From a virus, in the IMG/VR virus record IMGVR_UViG_3300039186_001681, positions 1 through 45,020 of that record: a stretch of DNA of 45,020 nt, one strand, 5' to 3'. Each line of letters begins with the position of its first letter. Within the stretch, counting starts at the first letter, position 1. The translations under genes and the position numbers were made by a program. Under the pieces are notes generated by a model, which was given only the letters and a program-made list of their open reading frames with translations, did not search any database and was not told where the DNA came from. This document shows, piece by piece, positions 25,626 through 32,925 of the stretch.

Positions 25626-26312
25626 ATGATAGTTTTTAACGAAGAGAAGCACACTTATGTAAATACAGATACCGGTAAGCATCTTATATCTGCAACTACC
25701 CTTATAGGTAAATATAAACCAAAGTTTGATTCAATCGGTAATGCTACTCGAGTAGCTAAAAGAGAAGGCGTATCGGTAGATTTTATTCTCGGTGAATGGA
25801 CAAAGGAAAAAAACCGAGCTTGTGATTATGGTACTAGTATTCACAAGGTAATGGAAGATTATCTAGGGGATGGTATAGAAGAAGAGGAATATAGTTCTCT
25901 ATATACATCATATAGAAAATGGGAAGATATGTTTAAGAAGTTTCCAGATCTCACATGTGAGATGAGGCTTAATAATATCGATATGAATATTGCCGGTACA
26001 GCTGACTTAGTTTATGAAAATAAAAAATACTTCTATGTTGGTGATTTTAAGACAAATAAAGCTTTTAGATTTTACAGTGAATATAATGAATTCTTTAAAG
26101 CTCCTGTTGATCATTTAGGTGTATGTGAATTTAATACATACTGCTTACAACTTTCCTTATACGCTTATCTCTATGAAATCAGTAGTGGTAAAAAATGTAG
26201 TGGTCTGGTTATATTCTTTAAGAATAAAAATGATACCTGGTACCCTATTAGATTAAACTATATGAAGAATGAGATTATTGCTCTAATTGAAGATTACAAT
26301 AATCCCAGTTAA
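25626..26312 (+). CDS. PD-(D/E)XK exonuclease, RecB/Cas4-like
   Basis: A 228-residue protein: YGTSIHKVMEDYL near 75 (RecB-family GxxxH), INIAGTADLVYE-like strand near 117 with the catalytic Asp, VGDFKTNK near 132-139 (the DxK core) and CLQLSLYAYLYE near 168 (QxxxY motif). Such nucleases process DNA ends in recombination, host DNA breakdown or replication. It overlaps the convergent superoxide dismutase gene by 38 bases. A leaderless early promoter supports the start. Confidence 0.8.
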   Translation: MIVFNEEKHTYVNTDTGKHLISATTLIGKYKPKFDSIGNATRVAKREGVSVDFILGEWTKEKNRACDYGTSIHKVMEDYLGDGIEEEEYSSLYTSYRKWEDMFKKFPDLTCEMRLNNIDMNIAGTADLVYENKKYFYVGDFKTNKAFRFYSEYNEFFKAPVDHLGVCEFNTYCLQLSLYAYLYEISSGKKCSGLVIFFKNKNDTWYPIRLNYMKNEIIALIEDYNNPS

Positions 26313-26895
26313 CAACTTTTAAGAATTGCTTAATATACTTCTCTCTATCTGGCCCATATTTCTTGTAATATGCATGCTCCCAGACGTCTATACCTAAAAT
26401 AGGGGTACCTAAATCAAACATAAGAGGGTTATCTTGGTTATCAGTTTGAATTATCTTTAGGTTATTACCTTTTTTGACGAGCCATACCCAACCTGAACCA
26501 AAGTGTGACTTTGCTTGTTCGGTAAATTCTTTATAGAAGTTGTCAGTAGTTTTATACTTCTTCTCGATTGCATCTTTAATATTACCCCCAATTGAATGCT
26601 TATTAGGTGTCATCATGTTCCAGAAGAGTTGATGATTATAAGCTCCACCAGCATTATTACGGATTGCTGGTTTTTTATTGGCAGCTTTTTTGACTAACTC
26701 CTCTAAAGGAGGCCGGCTAGCTCCCATAGCATCATTTAACTTTTTTACATAACCCTTATAATGCTTATTATAGTGGAGCTTCATTGTCTCCTCATCAATA
26801 TAAGGTTCTAATGCATTAAACGTATAAGGTAGCTGTATCGGTTTATACCCGCCTATCCCCTCTAAAATTAAATCTGCTATTTTATCATATTTCAT
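26275..26895 (-). CDS. Fe/Mn superoxide dismutase with an N-terminal extension
   Basis: A 206-residue protein. The SOD domain starts near residue 18 (PIQLPYTFNALEPYID). Metal ligands are visible as H45, H88 (in AYNHQLFW), D170 and H174 (in GIDVWEHAYY). It removes superoxide in the cytoplasm, or inside the virion if packaged. The 17-residue leader MKYDKIADLILEGIGGY is absent from ordinary SODs and resembles the short N-termini of other late proteins here. It is cotranscribed with the genes at 26892 and 27089. Confidence 0.87.
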   Translation of the reverse strand: MKYDKIADLILEGIGGYKPIQLPYTFNALEPYIDEETMKLHYNKHYKGYVKKLNDAMGASRPPLEELVKKAANKKPAIRNNAGGAYNHQLFWNMMTPNKHSIGGNIKDAIEKKYKTTDNFYKEFTEQAKSHFGSGWVWLVKKGNNLKIIQTDNQDNPLMFDLGTPILGIDVWEHAYYKKYGPDREKYIKQFLKVVNWDYCNLQLEQ

Positions 26896-27092
26896 TTTTT
26901 ACTGCCTTTCATATTTGCGCACCAGTGGTACATCTTACTTTTTTCACCGCTGTATTTTTTAGCTTTTTTCCGGAGTTCAGTTACTGAACCTTTACAGCTA
27001 GCTCCTGCTTTCTTAACTCTACCCGGCCTACTCTTGCCCTTCTTCTTACCATCGGCGTAATTTTCTAAAAAAAACTGTATAAATGAATTCAT
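26892..27092 (-). CDS. Small basic conserved marine-phage protein
   Basis: A 66-residue protein: a hydrophobic start (MNSFIQFFLENYADG), then a Lys/Arg-rich part (KSRPGRVKKAGASCKGSV) ending YHWCANMKGSKK. This pattern recurs in marine T4-like phages without a known function. High charge suggests DNA or capsid-interior association. It overlaps both neighbours by 4 bases. Confidence 0.68.
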   Translation of the reverse strand: MNSFIQFFLENYADGKKKGKSRPGRVKKAGASCKGSVTELRKKAKKYSGEKSKMYHWCANMKGSKK

Positions 27093-27478
27093 TTTTTAAA
27101 ACGTAACAAATCTATGTAAGCTTTCTTACTTAGGTTTAAGTTATATATTCTATTTATATCAACAAACCTGAAGCCTACATGCTCGTGACTTAATTTTATA
27201 AATCTAGATTTGAGTTTACTATAAAAAATTATCCTGTTCGGTTTTTTGCTGATAATACGTACTGGTACCATATCTAAACCTGTCTCTTCTTTAAATTCAC
27301 GCTTCGCGCCTGTTAATATATCCTCACCTACCTTAATATGACCACCTGGTAGTTCGTATGTACCATCTTTATTCTGTAAGAGTAGTAATTTACCTGTATA
27401 AATCGCTATAGTTTTAGCTGAAATGATCGAGTCACTAGGTGCGCGTGCACTTTCTTTAGTATAATTAGATAAAGGCAT
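27089..27478 (-). CDS. Nudix hydrolase
   Basis: A 129-residue protein. Residues 45-68 form the Nudix box: GGHIKVGED, then AKREFKEETGL, with all metal-binding Glu residues present. Such enzymes hydrolyse nucleoside diphosphates linked to another moiety, for example oxidised nucleotides, ADP-ribose, NADH or RNA caps. The substrate cannot be inferred. It heads a three-gene operon with the basic protein and SOD. Confidence 0.85.
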   Translation of the reverse strand: MPLSNYTKESARAPSDSIISAKTIAIYTGKLLLLQNKDGTYELPGGHIKVGEDILTGAKREFKEETGLDMVPVRIISKKPNRIIFYSKLKSRFIKLSHEHVGFRFVDINRIYNLNLSKKAYIDLLRFKK

Positions 27479-27487
27479 ATAAGTATT

Positions 27488-27495
27488 AATAAATA
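27488..27495 (+). promoter_or_regulatory. Late promoter of the holin-like gene
   Basis: AATAAATA lies 8 bases before ATG 27504, giving a predicted start at about 27501 and a leader of three bases. Confidence 0.6.
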
Positions 27496-27503
27496 TTTAT
27501 GAC

Positions 27504-27986
27504 ATGTTTGGACTTATTACAATGCTACTTAGTACTCTTGGCGCAACCGGGATGGGATCAACCCTTAAAATCATTGCCGGTATTTTTGACCGTATCGGTG
27601 CTGCAAAAGAATCTAGAGAAAAACGTGAAATACTCAGAGAAATGGACTTACGTAAAGCTGATGTTGAATTTCAAAAAGCAGTTTTTGGTGAAGCTAATGC
27701 AGATAACAGTGCTTTTACTCGTGGTACTCGGCGGCTTATTGCTCTTATCGGGATGCTCAACTTCTTCGTCATCTCGGTCCTCTGTACAATCTGGCCAGGG
27801 GTCGAGCTCCTCACCTTTAACCCACCAGAGAATAAAGATTATTTCTCCTTCCTCTTCGGTCTCATCAAAATACCTATGGGATCAGAAACCGTTGTGGCAA
27901 TTACAACAGGTCATATCGCCTTAATATCAATAACAATGTTGGGTGCTATTATTGGATTCTATTTTACACCTGGTGGTAGAAAATAA
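27504..27986 (+). CDS. Holin-like protein (3-TM type)
   Basis: A 160-residue protein. An N-terminal hydrophobic segment (about 1-28), a charged helix (AAKESREKREILREMDLRK, about 33-52), then two membrane helices (about 76-100 and 131-155) resemble the three-span holins of phages and gene transfer agents. Holins open the inner membrane at lysis. Codons from about 27715 to 27835 use unusually many C-ending codons compared with the rest of the window, where a second reading frame is also open. Confidence 0.65.
   Translation: MFGLITMLLSTLGATGMGSTLKIIAGIFDRIGAAKESREKREILREMDLRKADVEFQKAVFGEANADNSAFTRGTRRLIALIGMLNFFVISVLCTIWPGVELLTFNPPENKDYFSFLFGLIKIPMGSETVVAITTGHIALISITMLGAIIGFYFTPGGRK
27697..27924 (+). 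CDS. Embedded lipoprotein, possible o-spanin (Rz1-like) in the +1 frame of the holin gene
   Basis: A 75-residue frame from ATG 27697 to TAA 27924 inside the holin-like gene. It reads MQITVLLLVVLGGLLLLSGC and then a Ser-rich region (STSSSSRSSVQSGQG). This is a near-ideal lipoprotein signal: hydrophobic core, LSGC lipobox at 17-20, Ser at +2. A Shine-Dalgarno-like GGTGA ends six bases before the ATG. Outer-membrane spanins such as lambda Rz1 are small lipoproteins encoded in an overlapping frame within lysis genes, though usually in the Rz gene. The skewed third-position base use of the host frame here supports double coding. Chance is the main alternative. Confidence 0.5.
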   Translation: MQITVLLLVVLGGLLLLSGCSTSSSSRSSVQSGQGSSSSPLTHQRIKIISPSSSVSSKYLWDQKPLWQLQQVISP

Positions 27987-28015
27987 AAAACCCCCAGCAC
28001 CGCAGCACTGAGGGG
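27985..28015 (-). terminator. Intrinsic terminator (minus strand)
   Basis: On the minus strand GCCCC-TCAG pairs with CTG-GGGG around a GC-rich loop and is followed by TTTTTT. It lies downstream of the minus-strand gene at 28064-28255. Confidence 0.6.
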
Positions 28016-28047
28016 CTTAGAAGCTTCAAAAAAGACAACCTTCTAAG
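28016..28047. other. Second hairpin in the 27987-28063 gap
   Basis: CTTAGAAG (28016-28023) and CTTCTAAG (28040-28047) form a perfect 8-bp stem with a 16-base loop. Together with the adjoining terminator it fills most of the gap. Confidence 0.45.
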
Positions 28048-28063
28048 GGATTAAAAAAGAAAT

Positions 28064-28255
28064 TTACTTTTTTGTTGTTCGCTTTTTTGTCTTTTTTACC
28101 TTAGCTGCTAATTCCTTAGCTTCAGCTTCAGCTTTAGCAGCTAAGTCTAGAGCATCTTTAACGATTTGCTCAGACTTTGCAGCATTATTGCGGAATGTAA
28201 GTGCACCGGTAATAAAACCAGCAACGAAGATTAATAATGTAACTAGGATATCCAT
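28064..28255 (-). CDS. Small membrane-anchored coiled-coil protein
   Basis: A 63-residue protein: one N-terminal membrane helix (ILVTLLIFVAGFITGAL, about 3-19), an Ala/Glu/Lys helix (28-52) and a very basic tail (KKTKKRTTKK). The topology resembles a minimal inner-membrane spanin or a membrane-tethered helper, and it is next to the holin-like gene on the other strand. Function is inferred from layout only. It has a late-type TTAAATA element 8 bases upstream. Confidence 0.6.
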   Translation of the reverse strand: MDILVTLLIFVAGFITGALTFRNNAAKSEQIVKDALDLAAKAEAEAKELAAKVKKTKKRTTKK

Positions 28256-28293
28256 AAGATAATTATTTAATCTAAAATATATCCATATTCAAC

Positions 28294-28301
28294 AATAAAT
28301 A
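28294..28301 (+). promoter_or_regulatory. Late promoter, leaderless geometry
   Basis: AATAAATA followed by exactly 5 bases and ATG 28307. Confidence 0.65.
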
Positions 28302-28306
28302 ATAAT

Positions 28307-28504
28307 ATGGATAAAACGGATTTTAAAAAACTCTCTAAAATTGAGTTAGAAGAGTTAGGTAGAACTAAAGGAGTTGAGTTAGATAGAAGGCTTACTAAAT
28401 CAAAACTAGTTAGTCAAATAGTTGGCTTATTTAAGACCTCGAAACCTGAAGTAACAAAGCGACTTACGTACCGCGAACGTTACCTGCAGGAAAAGAGTAA
28501 GTAA
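28307..28504 (+). CDS. Small SAP/Rho-N-like protein
   Basis: A 65-residue basic protein. LSKIELEELGRTKGVELDRR followed by LTKSKLVSQI is a two-helix SAP/Rho-N-like pattern that in other proteins binds nucleic acid. The end is Arg/Lys-rich. It stands alone between two late promoters. The fold call is moderate and the function unknown. Confidence 0.6.
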   Translation: MDKTDFKKLSKIELEELGRTKGVELDRRLTKSKLVSQIVGLFKTSKPEVTKRLTYRERYLQEKSK

Positions 28505-28517
28505 TTGAGTAGATTTT

Positions 28518-28525
28518 AATAAATA
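28518..28525 (+). promoter_or_regulatory. Late promoter, leaderless geometry
   Basis: AATAAATA followed by exactly 5 bases and ATG 28531. Confidence 0.65.
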
Positions 28526-28530
28526 ATAAT

Positions 28531-28896
28531 ATGAGCATTCTATCTTTTAACAATCAAGGCGACTTTTCCGGTAATTTAGATATTGACGGTTTTAACGTTG
28601 CAACGTTTAGTAACGGTCTTACAGTAGATCAACAAAAATCAGCGCTAGCTTTCGATGGTAATACTAGTTTTGAAACTACAACTGCAGTACCTGCATCCGG
28701 TACTTTCGAGGGAGCTATATATACAATGGATATTGACCAAGGATATAGTGGTCAAGTATTTGCTATCATTAATAAAGATAGACTTTCAACACAATTTACA
28801 TTTAATTCCGCTGTAGAAGGTCAAACATTTGGCGCGGTAAGTTATGATAGTACAGGACCCGAGATTCGCAGATTATACGCTCTCGGTTACGTTTAA
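28531..28896 (+). CDS. Small beta-rich, probably virion protein
   Basis: A 121-residue protein of alternating short strands and Gly/Thr/Asn turns (FSGNLDIDGFNVATFSNG, TTTAVPASGTFEGAIYTM), with no enzyme motif. Late promoter and composition suggest a head-decoration or fibre part. It is followed 19 bases later by a strong bidirectional terminator. Confidence 0.6.
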   Translation: MSILSFNNQGDFSGNLDIDGFNVATFSNGLTVDQQKSALAFDGNTSFETTTAVPASGTFEGAIYTMDIDQGYSGQVFAIINKDRLSTQFTFNSAVEGQTFGAVSYDSTGPEIRRLYALGYV

Positions 28897-28915
28897 CCGA
28901 CAATTTGCAGACATT

Positions 28916-28945
28916 AAAAAGCCGTAATTTAAATTACGGCTTTTT
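28916..28945. terminator. Bidirectional intrinsic terminator
   Basis: A perfect palindrome: AAAAAGCCGTAATTT at 28916-28930 and its complement at 28931-28945, with T-runs on both strands. It sits between two convergent genes and can serve both. Confidence 0.85.
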
Positions 28946-28946
28946 T

Positions 28947-29600
28947 TTACTTTTTAGATTTTGAATCACTCGTCTTCCAGTAATACTCATCAGTATCACC
29001 AAGACGGTATTGATAACCATTTTCAACCTGATAGTATTCAGTACTTACTTTAAAGTCAGGCATCTTCGGCTCAGGAGGTGTAAGAGAATTATCATAAACT
29101 CTCATCCTATTATTAGGGTATAATGCATATTGTCCATTCTCAAGCTCAATACAATTAAACGATTTATGTTCTTCTGGTACTTCTGCAGTTGAATAATCAA
29201 TATTATCTGGATCAGAGTGATAATTATCTAATGTAAACATATACGTACCTTTTAGTACTTCATAGCTCCGAGTAAAAACTTCAAAGTCCATAGATCCTAT
29301 AAACTGTTTAAATATTGCTGTAACCCCATAATCCATACAATTCCAAAACTGTAAATCTTGCAATGGTAGATCTGGTGATGGAGTTTCAGGAGATGATACA
29401 AACGCTGAAATAGGCAGCTTATCATACAATGCACCATACTCTGGTAGATATGTTTCAAAATAGAAAGCTCTACCAGGTAGTGATTTAGCACTAACCCAGT
29501 GGCCTTCAACGAATTCTCCATGACCTTCCTTACCATCATGCAGGTATTCTTTACGGATATATACCTTTGTACTAGGTAAGTTGCATATTAATTCACTCAT
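28947..29600 (-). CDS. Conserved T4-like marine phage protein, downstream of queE
   Basis: A 217-residue protein with VYIRKEYLHDGKEGHGEFV, GHWVSAKSLPGRAFYFET, DKLPISAFV and EEHKSFNCIELENGQYAL, blocks I recognise from an uncharacterised protein widespread in T4-like cyanophages and other marine phages. Its ATG lies three bases after the queE stop, so it is cotranscribed with queE. Because relatives also occur in many phages, a role in the deazaguanine pathway is not implied. No catalytic motif is evident. Confidence 0.7.
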   Translation of the reverse strand: MSELICNLPSTKVYIRKEYLHDGKEGHGEFVEGHWVSAKSLPGRAFYFETYLPEYGALYDKLPISAFVSSPETPSPDLPLQDLQFWNCMDYGVTAIFKQFIGSMDFEVFTRSYEVLKGTYMFTLDNYHSDPDNIDYSTAEVPEEHKSFNCIELENGQYALYPNNRMRVYDNSLTPPEPKMPDFKVSTEYYQVENGYQYRLGDTDEYYWKTSDSKSKK

Positions 29601-29603
29601 AAT

Positions 29604-30350
29604 CTAGACTTTCAAAGCCATATCCCAGATTACTAACTGCAATCTCGGGCTAAACTTAAGAGTATGTTTCTTGCATAACTCAGCTACCATCGCAGATTTT
29701 GCAGTATGCTCTTCACGACTACCACAGCAAGGCATCAACCATACCCTCTCCCTACTCACTAAACCATTATCGATATACTTCTCAAATAGTTCCTTTTCAT
29801 CATCTTCACTATTAACGACAAACTTAAAGCATGAACCTAGTTCGTTATGGTATTTTAATACTGCAGGTTTATATCTAAGCTTTTCTGCATCACCATTATT
29901 ACTCATCTTAGGAGATACGGTAAAAGTTGCTTTATATATTGAAGCCCATTCAGGTAAAGGCATTAGAGATCCATTCGTTTCAAAATCAATACGAGGAGAA
30001 AAATTAAATCTATCTATAAACGATACCAACCAACTCATCAACCTCTTCTGCTGCAGCAAAGGTTCTCCACCGGTAATCTTTAATATAGCACCGTCCTTAA
30101 GATTCTGAACAAAACCATTATTCTCATAGAAGTTATTAAGCTCATCATATGTATATCGATTCTTAACTGACCAAGATACAAACGAATCACAACCATGAGG
30201 TGAATCTTCAGATGCGAAACCTTTACATGTAAGATTACACATCGATAATCTCATAAATACAGAAGGCTCTCCTATAAATTTACCTTCACCTTCAATAGTA
30301 TAAAAGACGTGATCGTCACTTAAGCTTAGAGTTTTATTTAAATCTACCAT
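29604..30350 (-). CDS. queE: 7-carboxy-7-deazaguanine synthase QueE (radical SAM)
   Basis: A 248-residue protein. YTIEGEGKFIGEPSVFMRLS (17-36) is the QueE opening. Cluster cysteines are C38, C42 and C54 (CNLTC, then GCDSF), a C-x3-C-x11-C spacing with an insert compared with the plain CxxxCxxC. ILKITGGEPLLQQK near 90 binds SAM, and RIDFETNGSL near 118 and FTVSPK near 137 are further QueE landmarks. It converts 6-carboxytetrahydropterin to 7-carboxy-7-deazaguanine, the third step toward preQ0. It has its own sigma70-type promoter and leads a two-gene operon. Confidence 0.9.
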   Translation of the reverse strand: MVDLNKTLSLSDDHVFYTIEGEGKFIGEPSVFMRLSMCNLTCKGFASEDSPHGCDSFVSWSVKNRYTYDELNNFYENNGFVQNLKDGAILKITGGEPLLQQKRLMSWLVSFIDRFNFSPRIDFETNGSLMPLPEWASIYKATFTVSPKMSNNGDAEKLRYKPAVLKYHNELGSCFKFVVNSEDDEKELFEKYIDNGLVSRERVWLMPCCGSREEHTAKSAMVAELCKKHTLKFSPRLQLVIWDMALKV

Positions 30351-30357
30351 ATGCTAT

Positions 30358-30385
30358 ATTATACTATAGTTCCGACTCAAATCAA
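30358..30385 (-). promoter_or_regulatory. Sigma70-type promoter of queE
   Basis: TTGATT (30385-30380), a 16-base spacer and TATAAT (30363-30358) on the minus strand, 7 bases before the ATG at 30350. The predicted leader is zero to one base. Confidence 0.78.
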
Positions 30386-30405
30386 GTTTAATAATCATTA
30401 TATAT

Positions 30406-30654
30406 TTAACTTCTACCGAGTAATTCTTTCATTGCTTGTTCAAAATCGACAGGTTGAATATCAATGATCGGCTCTGGCTGAGTTTCTTCAGGTTTTGTAG
30501 AAGGTATAACTGCCTGTTGCATCTGACCGAAAACATTATTTTCTAATTCTATAGATTTCGGGTCTCTTTCACGTGTCGGTAAATTACCAGATGAGCCAGA
30601 CATTCCTATAGATGATTTATTAACATTATTCGAATATATATCACCAAGATTCAT
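30406..30654 (-). CDS. Small late hypothetical protein
   Basis: An 82-residue, Pro/Glu/Gln-rich and probably disordered protein with a short helical end (FEQAMKELLGRS). A late-type AATAAATA, 7 bases upstream of the ATG, overlaps the end of queD, so this gene is likely read late and separately from queD. The family is unknown. Confidence 0.6.
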   Translation of the reverse strand: MNLGDIYSNNVNKSSIGMSGSSGNLPTRERDPKSIELENNVFGQMQQAVIPSTKPEETQPEPIIDIQPVDFEQAMKELLGRS

Positions 30655-30660
30655 TATAAA

Positions 30661-31302
30661 TTATTTATTACCCCATGATGTACCGGCAAATGGGTCTCCC
30701 ATACCGCCAGTTACTTTACTGTATAATGGTGGCTTATTAGGCTCTTCAGCTGCAGCTTCTATTACCGGTTTAGACTCTTCTACAGGTACTTCAACTATAG
30801 AATTTTCAATAACTGCAGTTGCTGTCTTAACTTCATCTTGTAGGTTTAATGTAATATCACCTAAACTTTCTTCATAAATAGCGCTATTACCTTCGTGTTC
30901 CCATACTTCAACTTTAATAACTCTTACACGGTTATTAGTCTGCTCTGTTACGAACTTATTTGTTGTATCGTATACCCATTCAGCAGTTCTTTCAATACCA
31001 ACACCCTTCTCAGCAATACGAAGATCGATCATACCCTTTCCAGACATCAACTTAAATGTATCTAATTCAGGATCATCAGCTGCTACTACTGTTGTATGAT
31101 CAAATTGCTTCTCGAGAAGCTTTTTAATATCTCTACAGCCTCCAAAATCATATATCCAATTTTTGTCATCTAATGCATCTGATGTAAACCATAATTTACA
31201 CTGTAGACGGTAACCATGAATTAATTTACAATGACTATCTGCTCTCCATTGCCGAAAAGCTGTACTACCCATAGGAATGATTTTAGTTGATATATATCTC
31301 AT
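30661..31302 (-). CDS. queD: QueD / 6-pyruvoyltetrahydropterin synthase-like
   Basis: A 213-residue protein. FRQWRADSHCKLIHGYRLQC (17-36) matches the QueD active-site region with the catalytic Cys at 25, but the usual HGH zinc pair reads HGY, so one zinc ligand is replaced. WIYDFGGCRDIKKLLE, FDHTTVV and EVWEHEGNSAIYEE follow as in family members of marine T4-like phages. It makes 6-carboxytetrahydropterin from the FolE2 product. Residues about 160-213 are an extra Pro/Glu-rich tail. It has a sigma70-type promoter with +1 on the ATG. Confidence 0.83.
   Translation of the reverse strand: MRYISTKIIPMGSTAFRQWRADSHCKLIHGYRLQCKLWFTSDALDDKNWIYDFGGCRDIKKLLEKQFDHTTVVAADDPELDTFKLMSGKGMIDLRIAEKGVGIERTAEWVYDTTNKFVTEQTNNRVRVIKVEVWEHEGNSAIYEESLGDITLNLQDEVKTATAVIENSIVEVPVEESKPVIEAAAEEPNKPPLYSKVTGGMGDPFAGTSWGNK
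30662..30669 (-). promoter_or_regulatory. Late promoter inside the 3' end of queD
   Basis: AATAAATA on the minus strand overlapping the queD stop, 7 bases before the ATG at 30654. Confidence 0.55.
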
Positions 31303-31308
31303 ACGTAT

Positions 31309-31336
31309 ATTATGAAGTATATATCTAATTAATCAA
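31309..31336 (-). promoter_or_regulatory. Sigma70-type promoter of queD (leaderless)
   Basis: TTGATT (31336-31331), a 16-base spacer and CATAAT (31314-31309) on the minus strand, 6 bases before the ATG at 31302. The rest of the 31303-31426 gap holds only weak inverted repeats (ACCTATAGGT; ATACCC with GGGTAT). Confidence 0.72.
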
Positions 31337-31426
31337 CAGTCTAAAAAAATAAGTTGATTTATGTTATACCCACTTTAGAATACCTATAGGTGAAAGGGAG
31401 GAGGGTATTAATTATATATTTTTTAA

Positions 31427-32908
31427 TTAATTAGCAGATTGCGGTGTAGTTTCAGATGTAGGGGATGGGTTGTTGTTCGCTTCAGCTTCTTTAATATCAG
31501 CTTCTGTTGCATCGACGGAATCTTTATAACTAATTACATACTTTCCTGATGTTTTTAAATCTTTTAATATTTTAAACTTTTTGTATGCTTTATCTTCTTC
31601 TGGTCTCCATAACACATGTTTCATATCTGTTAAAGGCATAACATCTGTTTTACCAATAGGGAATTCACCCTTACTGTAATTAATACCGGCTTTAGCTTCA
31701 TTAGAGGTACTTAGAGTATATAACTTTTCTTGACCATTCCATTGAAAATTCACACCTTCAGTCGTTATATCATTAATAAGCTGATTTTCGTTACCATATG
31801 CATATACAATACCAGAGGTTTTTTCCGGGGACTTAAATTCATTATCAGGTGTCTGTAGCAAGTATGTCAAATATTTAATATCCTTGCTTTTTAACATATC
31901 AGCAATTGCAGGTTGGAGTGGTTTTAAGGTCCACTGTATACCCTTTTCACCAAAACTAGTTCTACCAGCTAATTCGAATATATTACCTGCAAAAGAATCT
32001 AATCCACCTGCAGGTCCTTCTGGTTCTCCCGCTGGATCTGGTTCTTCAAATTCAATTTTATCACCCGGATATATATCCTTAATTCCTCGTACAATTTTTT
32101 CAGCTTTTTCTTCGCCTAGAGATTTAATCCAATCATCCCGCGTAGATTCTTCAAAGTTAAATTCTTGTTCTTCAGCATCCTCCACACTAGCACCAGATAA
32201 GCCCTCCTTAGAGTCATGAGCTTTAAAGGTGAAGGGTATATCTGAGTAGTATTGCTTAACGGCCTTTAAAAACGTAGGTACTCCTTTGGATATCCATACG
32301 ATTCGCCTATCAACAACCTTCTTACCGGTATCCGGGTCAGTTAATTTCATTTCAGTATCTAAACCTAAAACATCTTTAAGTACATCCCATACGCGTTGAT
32401 TTTTTGATTTACCTCCCTCATTACCAGCCATTTGCTCAATATTTTTAAACCCACCTGTCTTATCTCTATCCAGTGAAACTTGAGCTTCATTTATTCTTTT
32501 AATAAAATAACCCGGTAATGTTGATTCATTTGCCTCTGAAGCTTCTGGTGACTCTGCAGTGTTGCCTGATGTATCTTGACCATATGTATTTATTTTAGCA
32601 GCAACATCGCCTTCAAGTCTAATTCTATTATACCCACTTTTACCAAAATAACCTACCTTATCTATACTCTTATCAAGTTGTTTATCTAGTACTTTCTGCA
32701 GGGCATCGTTAATATCCCATTTACCCTGACCGACGTCGCCTATCTTTTTTGCTAAATTAGTCGCTTTCTGGGTAGCACTTACAACTTTATTTAAAAACCC
32801 ACCTTTTTTTACTGTCGCTGATCCTTTAGGTGCAATTGCTTCATCAGTACTAGCTTGATCAACAGATTCAGGTGTCGCTTCCTGTATTAGACTTAAAAAG
32901 TTACTCAT
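31427..32908 (-). CDS. Large late hypothetical protein, possibly internal virion protein
   Basis: A 493-residue hydrophilic protein with acidic linkers rich in Pro, Gly, Glu and Ser (about 115-135, 290-315, and the C-terminus) separating globular parts. It starts MSNFLSLIQEATPES, similar to the N-termini of other late proteins in the window. No enzyme motif was recognised. The late-type AATAAATA is 9 bases upstream. Length, composition and leader suggest a protein packaged in the virion, by inference only. Confidence 0.6.
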   Translation of the reverse strand: MSNFLSLIQEATPESVDQASTDEAIAPKGSATVKKGGFLNKVVSATQKATNLAKKIGDVGQGKWDINDALQKVLDKQLDKSIDKVGYFGKSGYNRIRLEGDVAAKINTYGQDTSGNTAESPEASEANESTLPGYFIKRINEAQVSLDRDKTGGFKNIEQMAGNEGGKSKNQRVWDVLKDVLGLDTEMKLTDPDTGKKVVDRRIVWISKGVPTFLKAVKQYYSDIPFTFKAHDSKEGLSGASVEDAEEQEFNFEESTRDDWIKSLGEEKAEKIVRGIKDIYPGDKIEFEEPDPAGEPEGPAGGLDSFAGNIFELAGRTSFGEKGIQWTLKPLQPAIADMLKSKDIKYLTYLLQTPDNEFKSPEKTSGIVYAYGNENQLINDITTEGVNFQWNGQEKLYTLSTSNEAKAGINYSKGEFPIGKTDVMPLTDMKHVLWRPEEDKAYKKFKILKDLKTSGKYVISYKDSVDATEADIKEAEANNNPSPTSETTPQSAN

Positions 32909-32917
32909 AATTAATAT

Positions 32918-32925
32918 TATTTATT
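32918..32925 (-). promoter_or_regulatory. Late promoter divergent from folE2
   Basis: AATAAATA on the minus strand, 9 bases before the ATG at 32908. It shares two bases with the -35 box of the folE2 promoter on the other strand. Confidence 0.55.

Noticed and set aside
27499-27696. The upstream part of the frame overlapping the holin gene as a longer protein from ATG 27499
   Set aside because: The lipoprotein signal begins at ATG 27697 with its own ribosome site; the part before it has no recognisable features and the late promoter fits the holin ATG at 27504 better.
29671-30108. Plus-strand 145-residue frame opposite queE
   Set aside because: Fully antisense to well-supported queE, with no promoter or motif.
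31337-31426. Riboswitch (for example preQ1-type) upstream of queD
   Set aside because: Weak inverted repeats only, and the queD transcript is predicted to start at its ATG, so no leader would carry a riboswitch.
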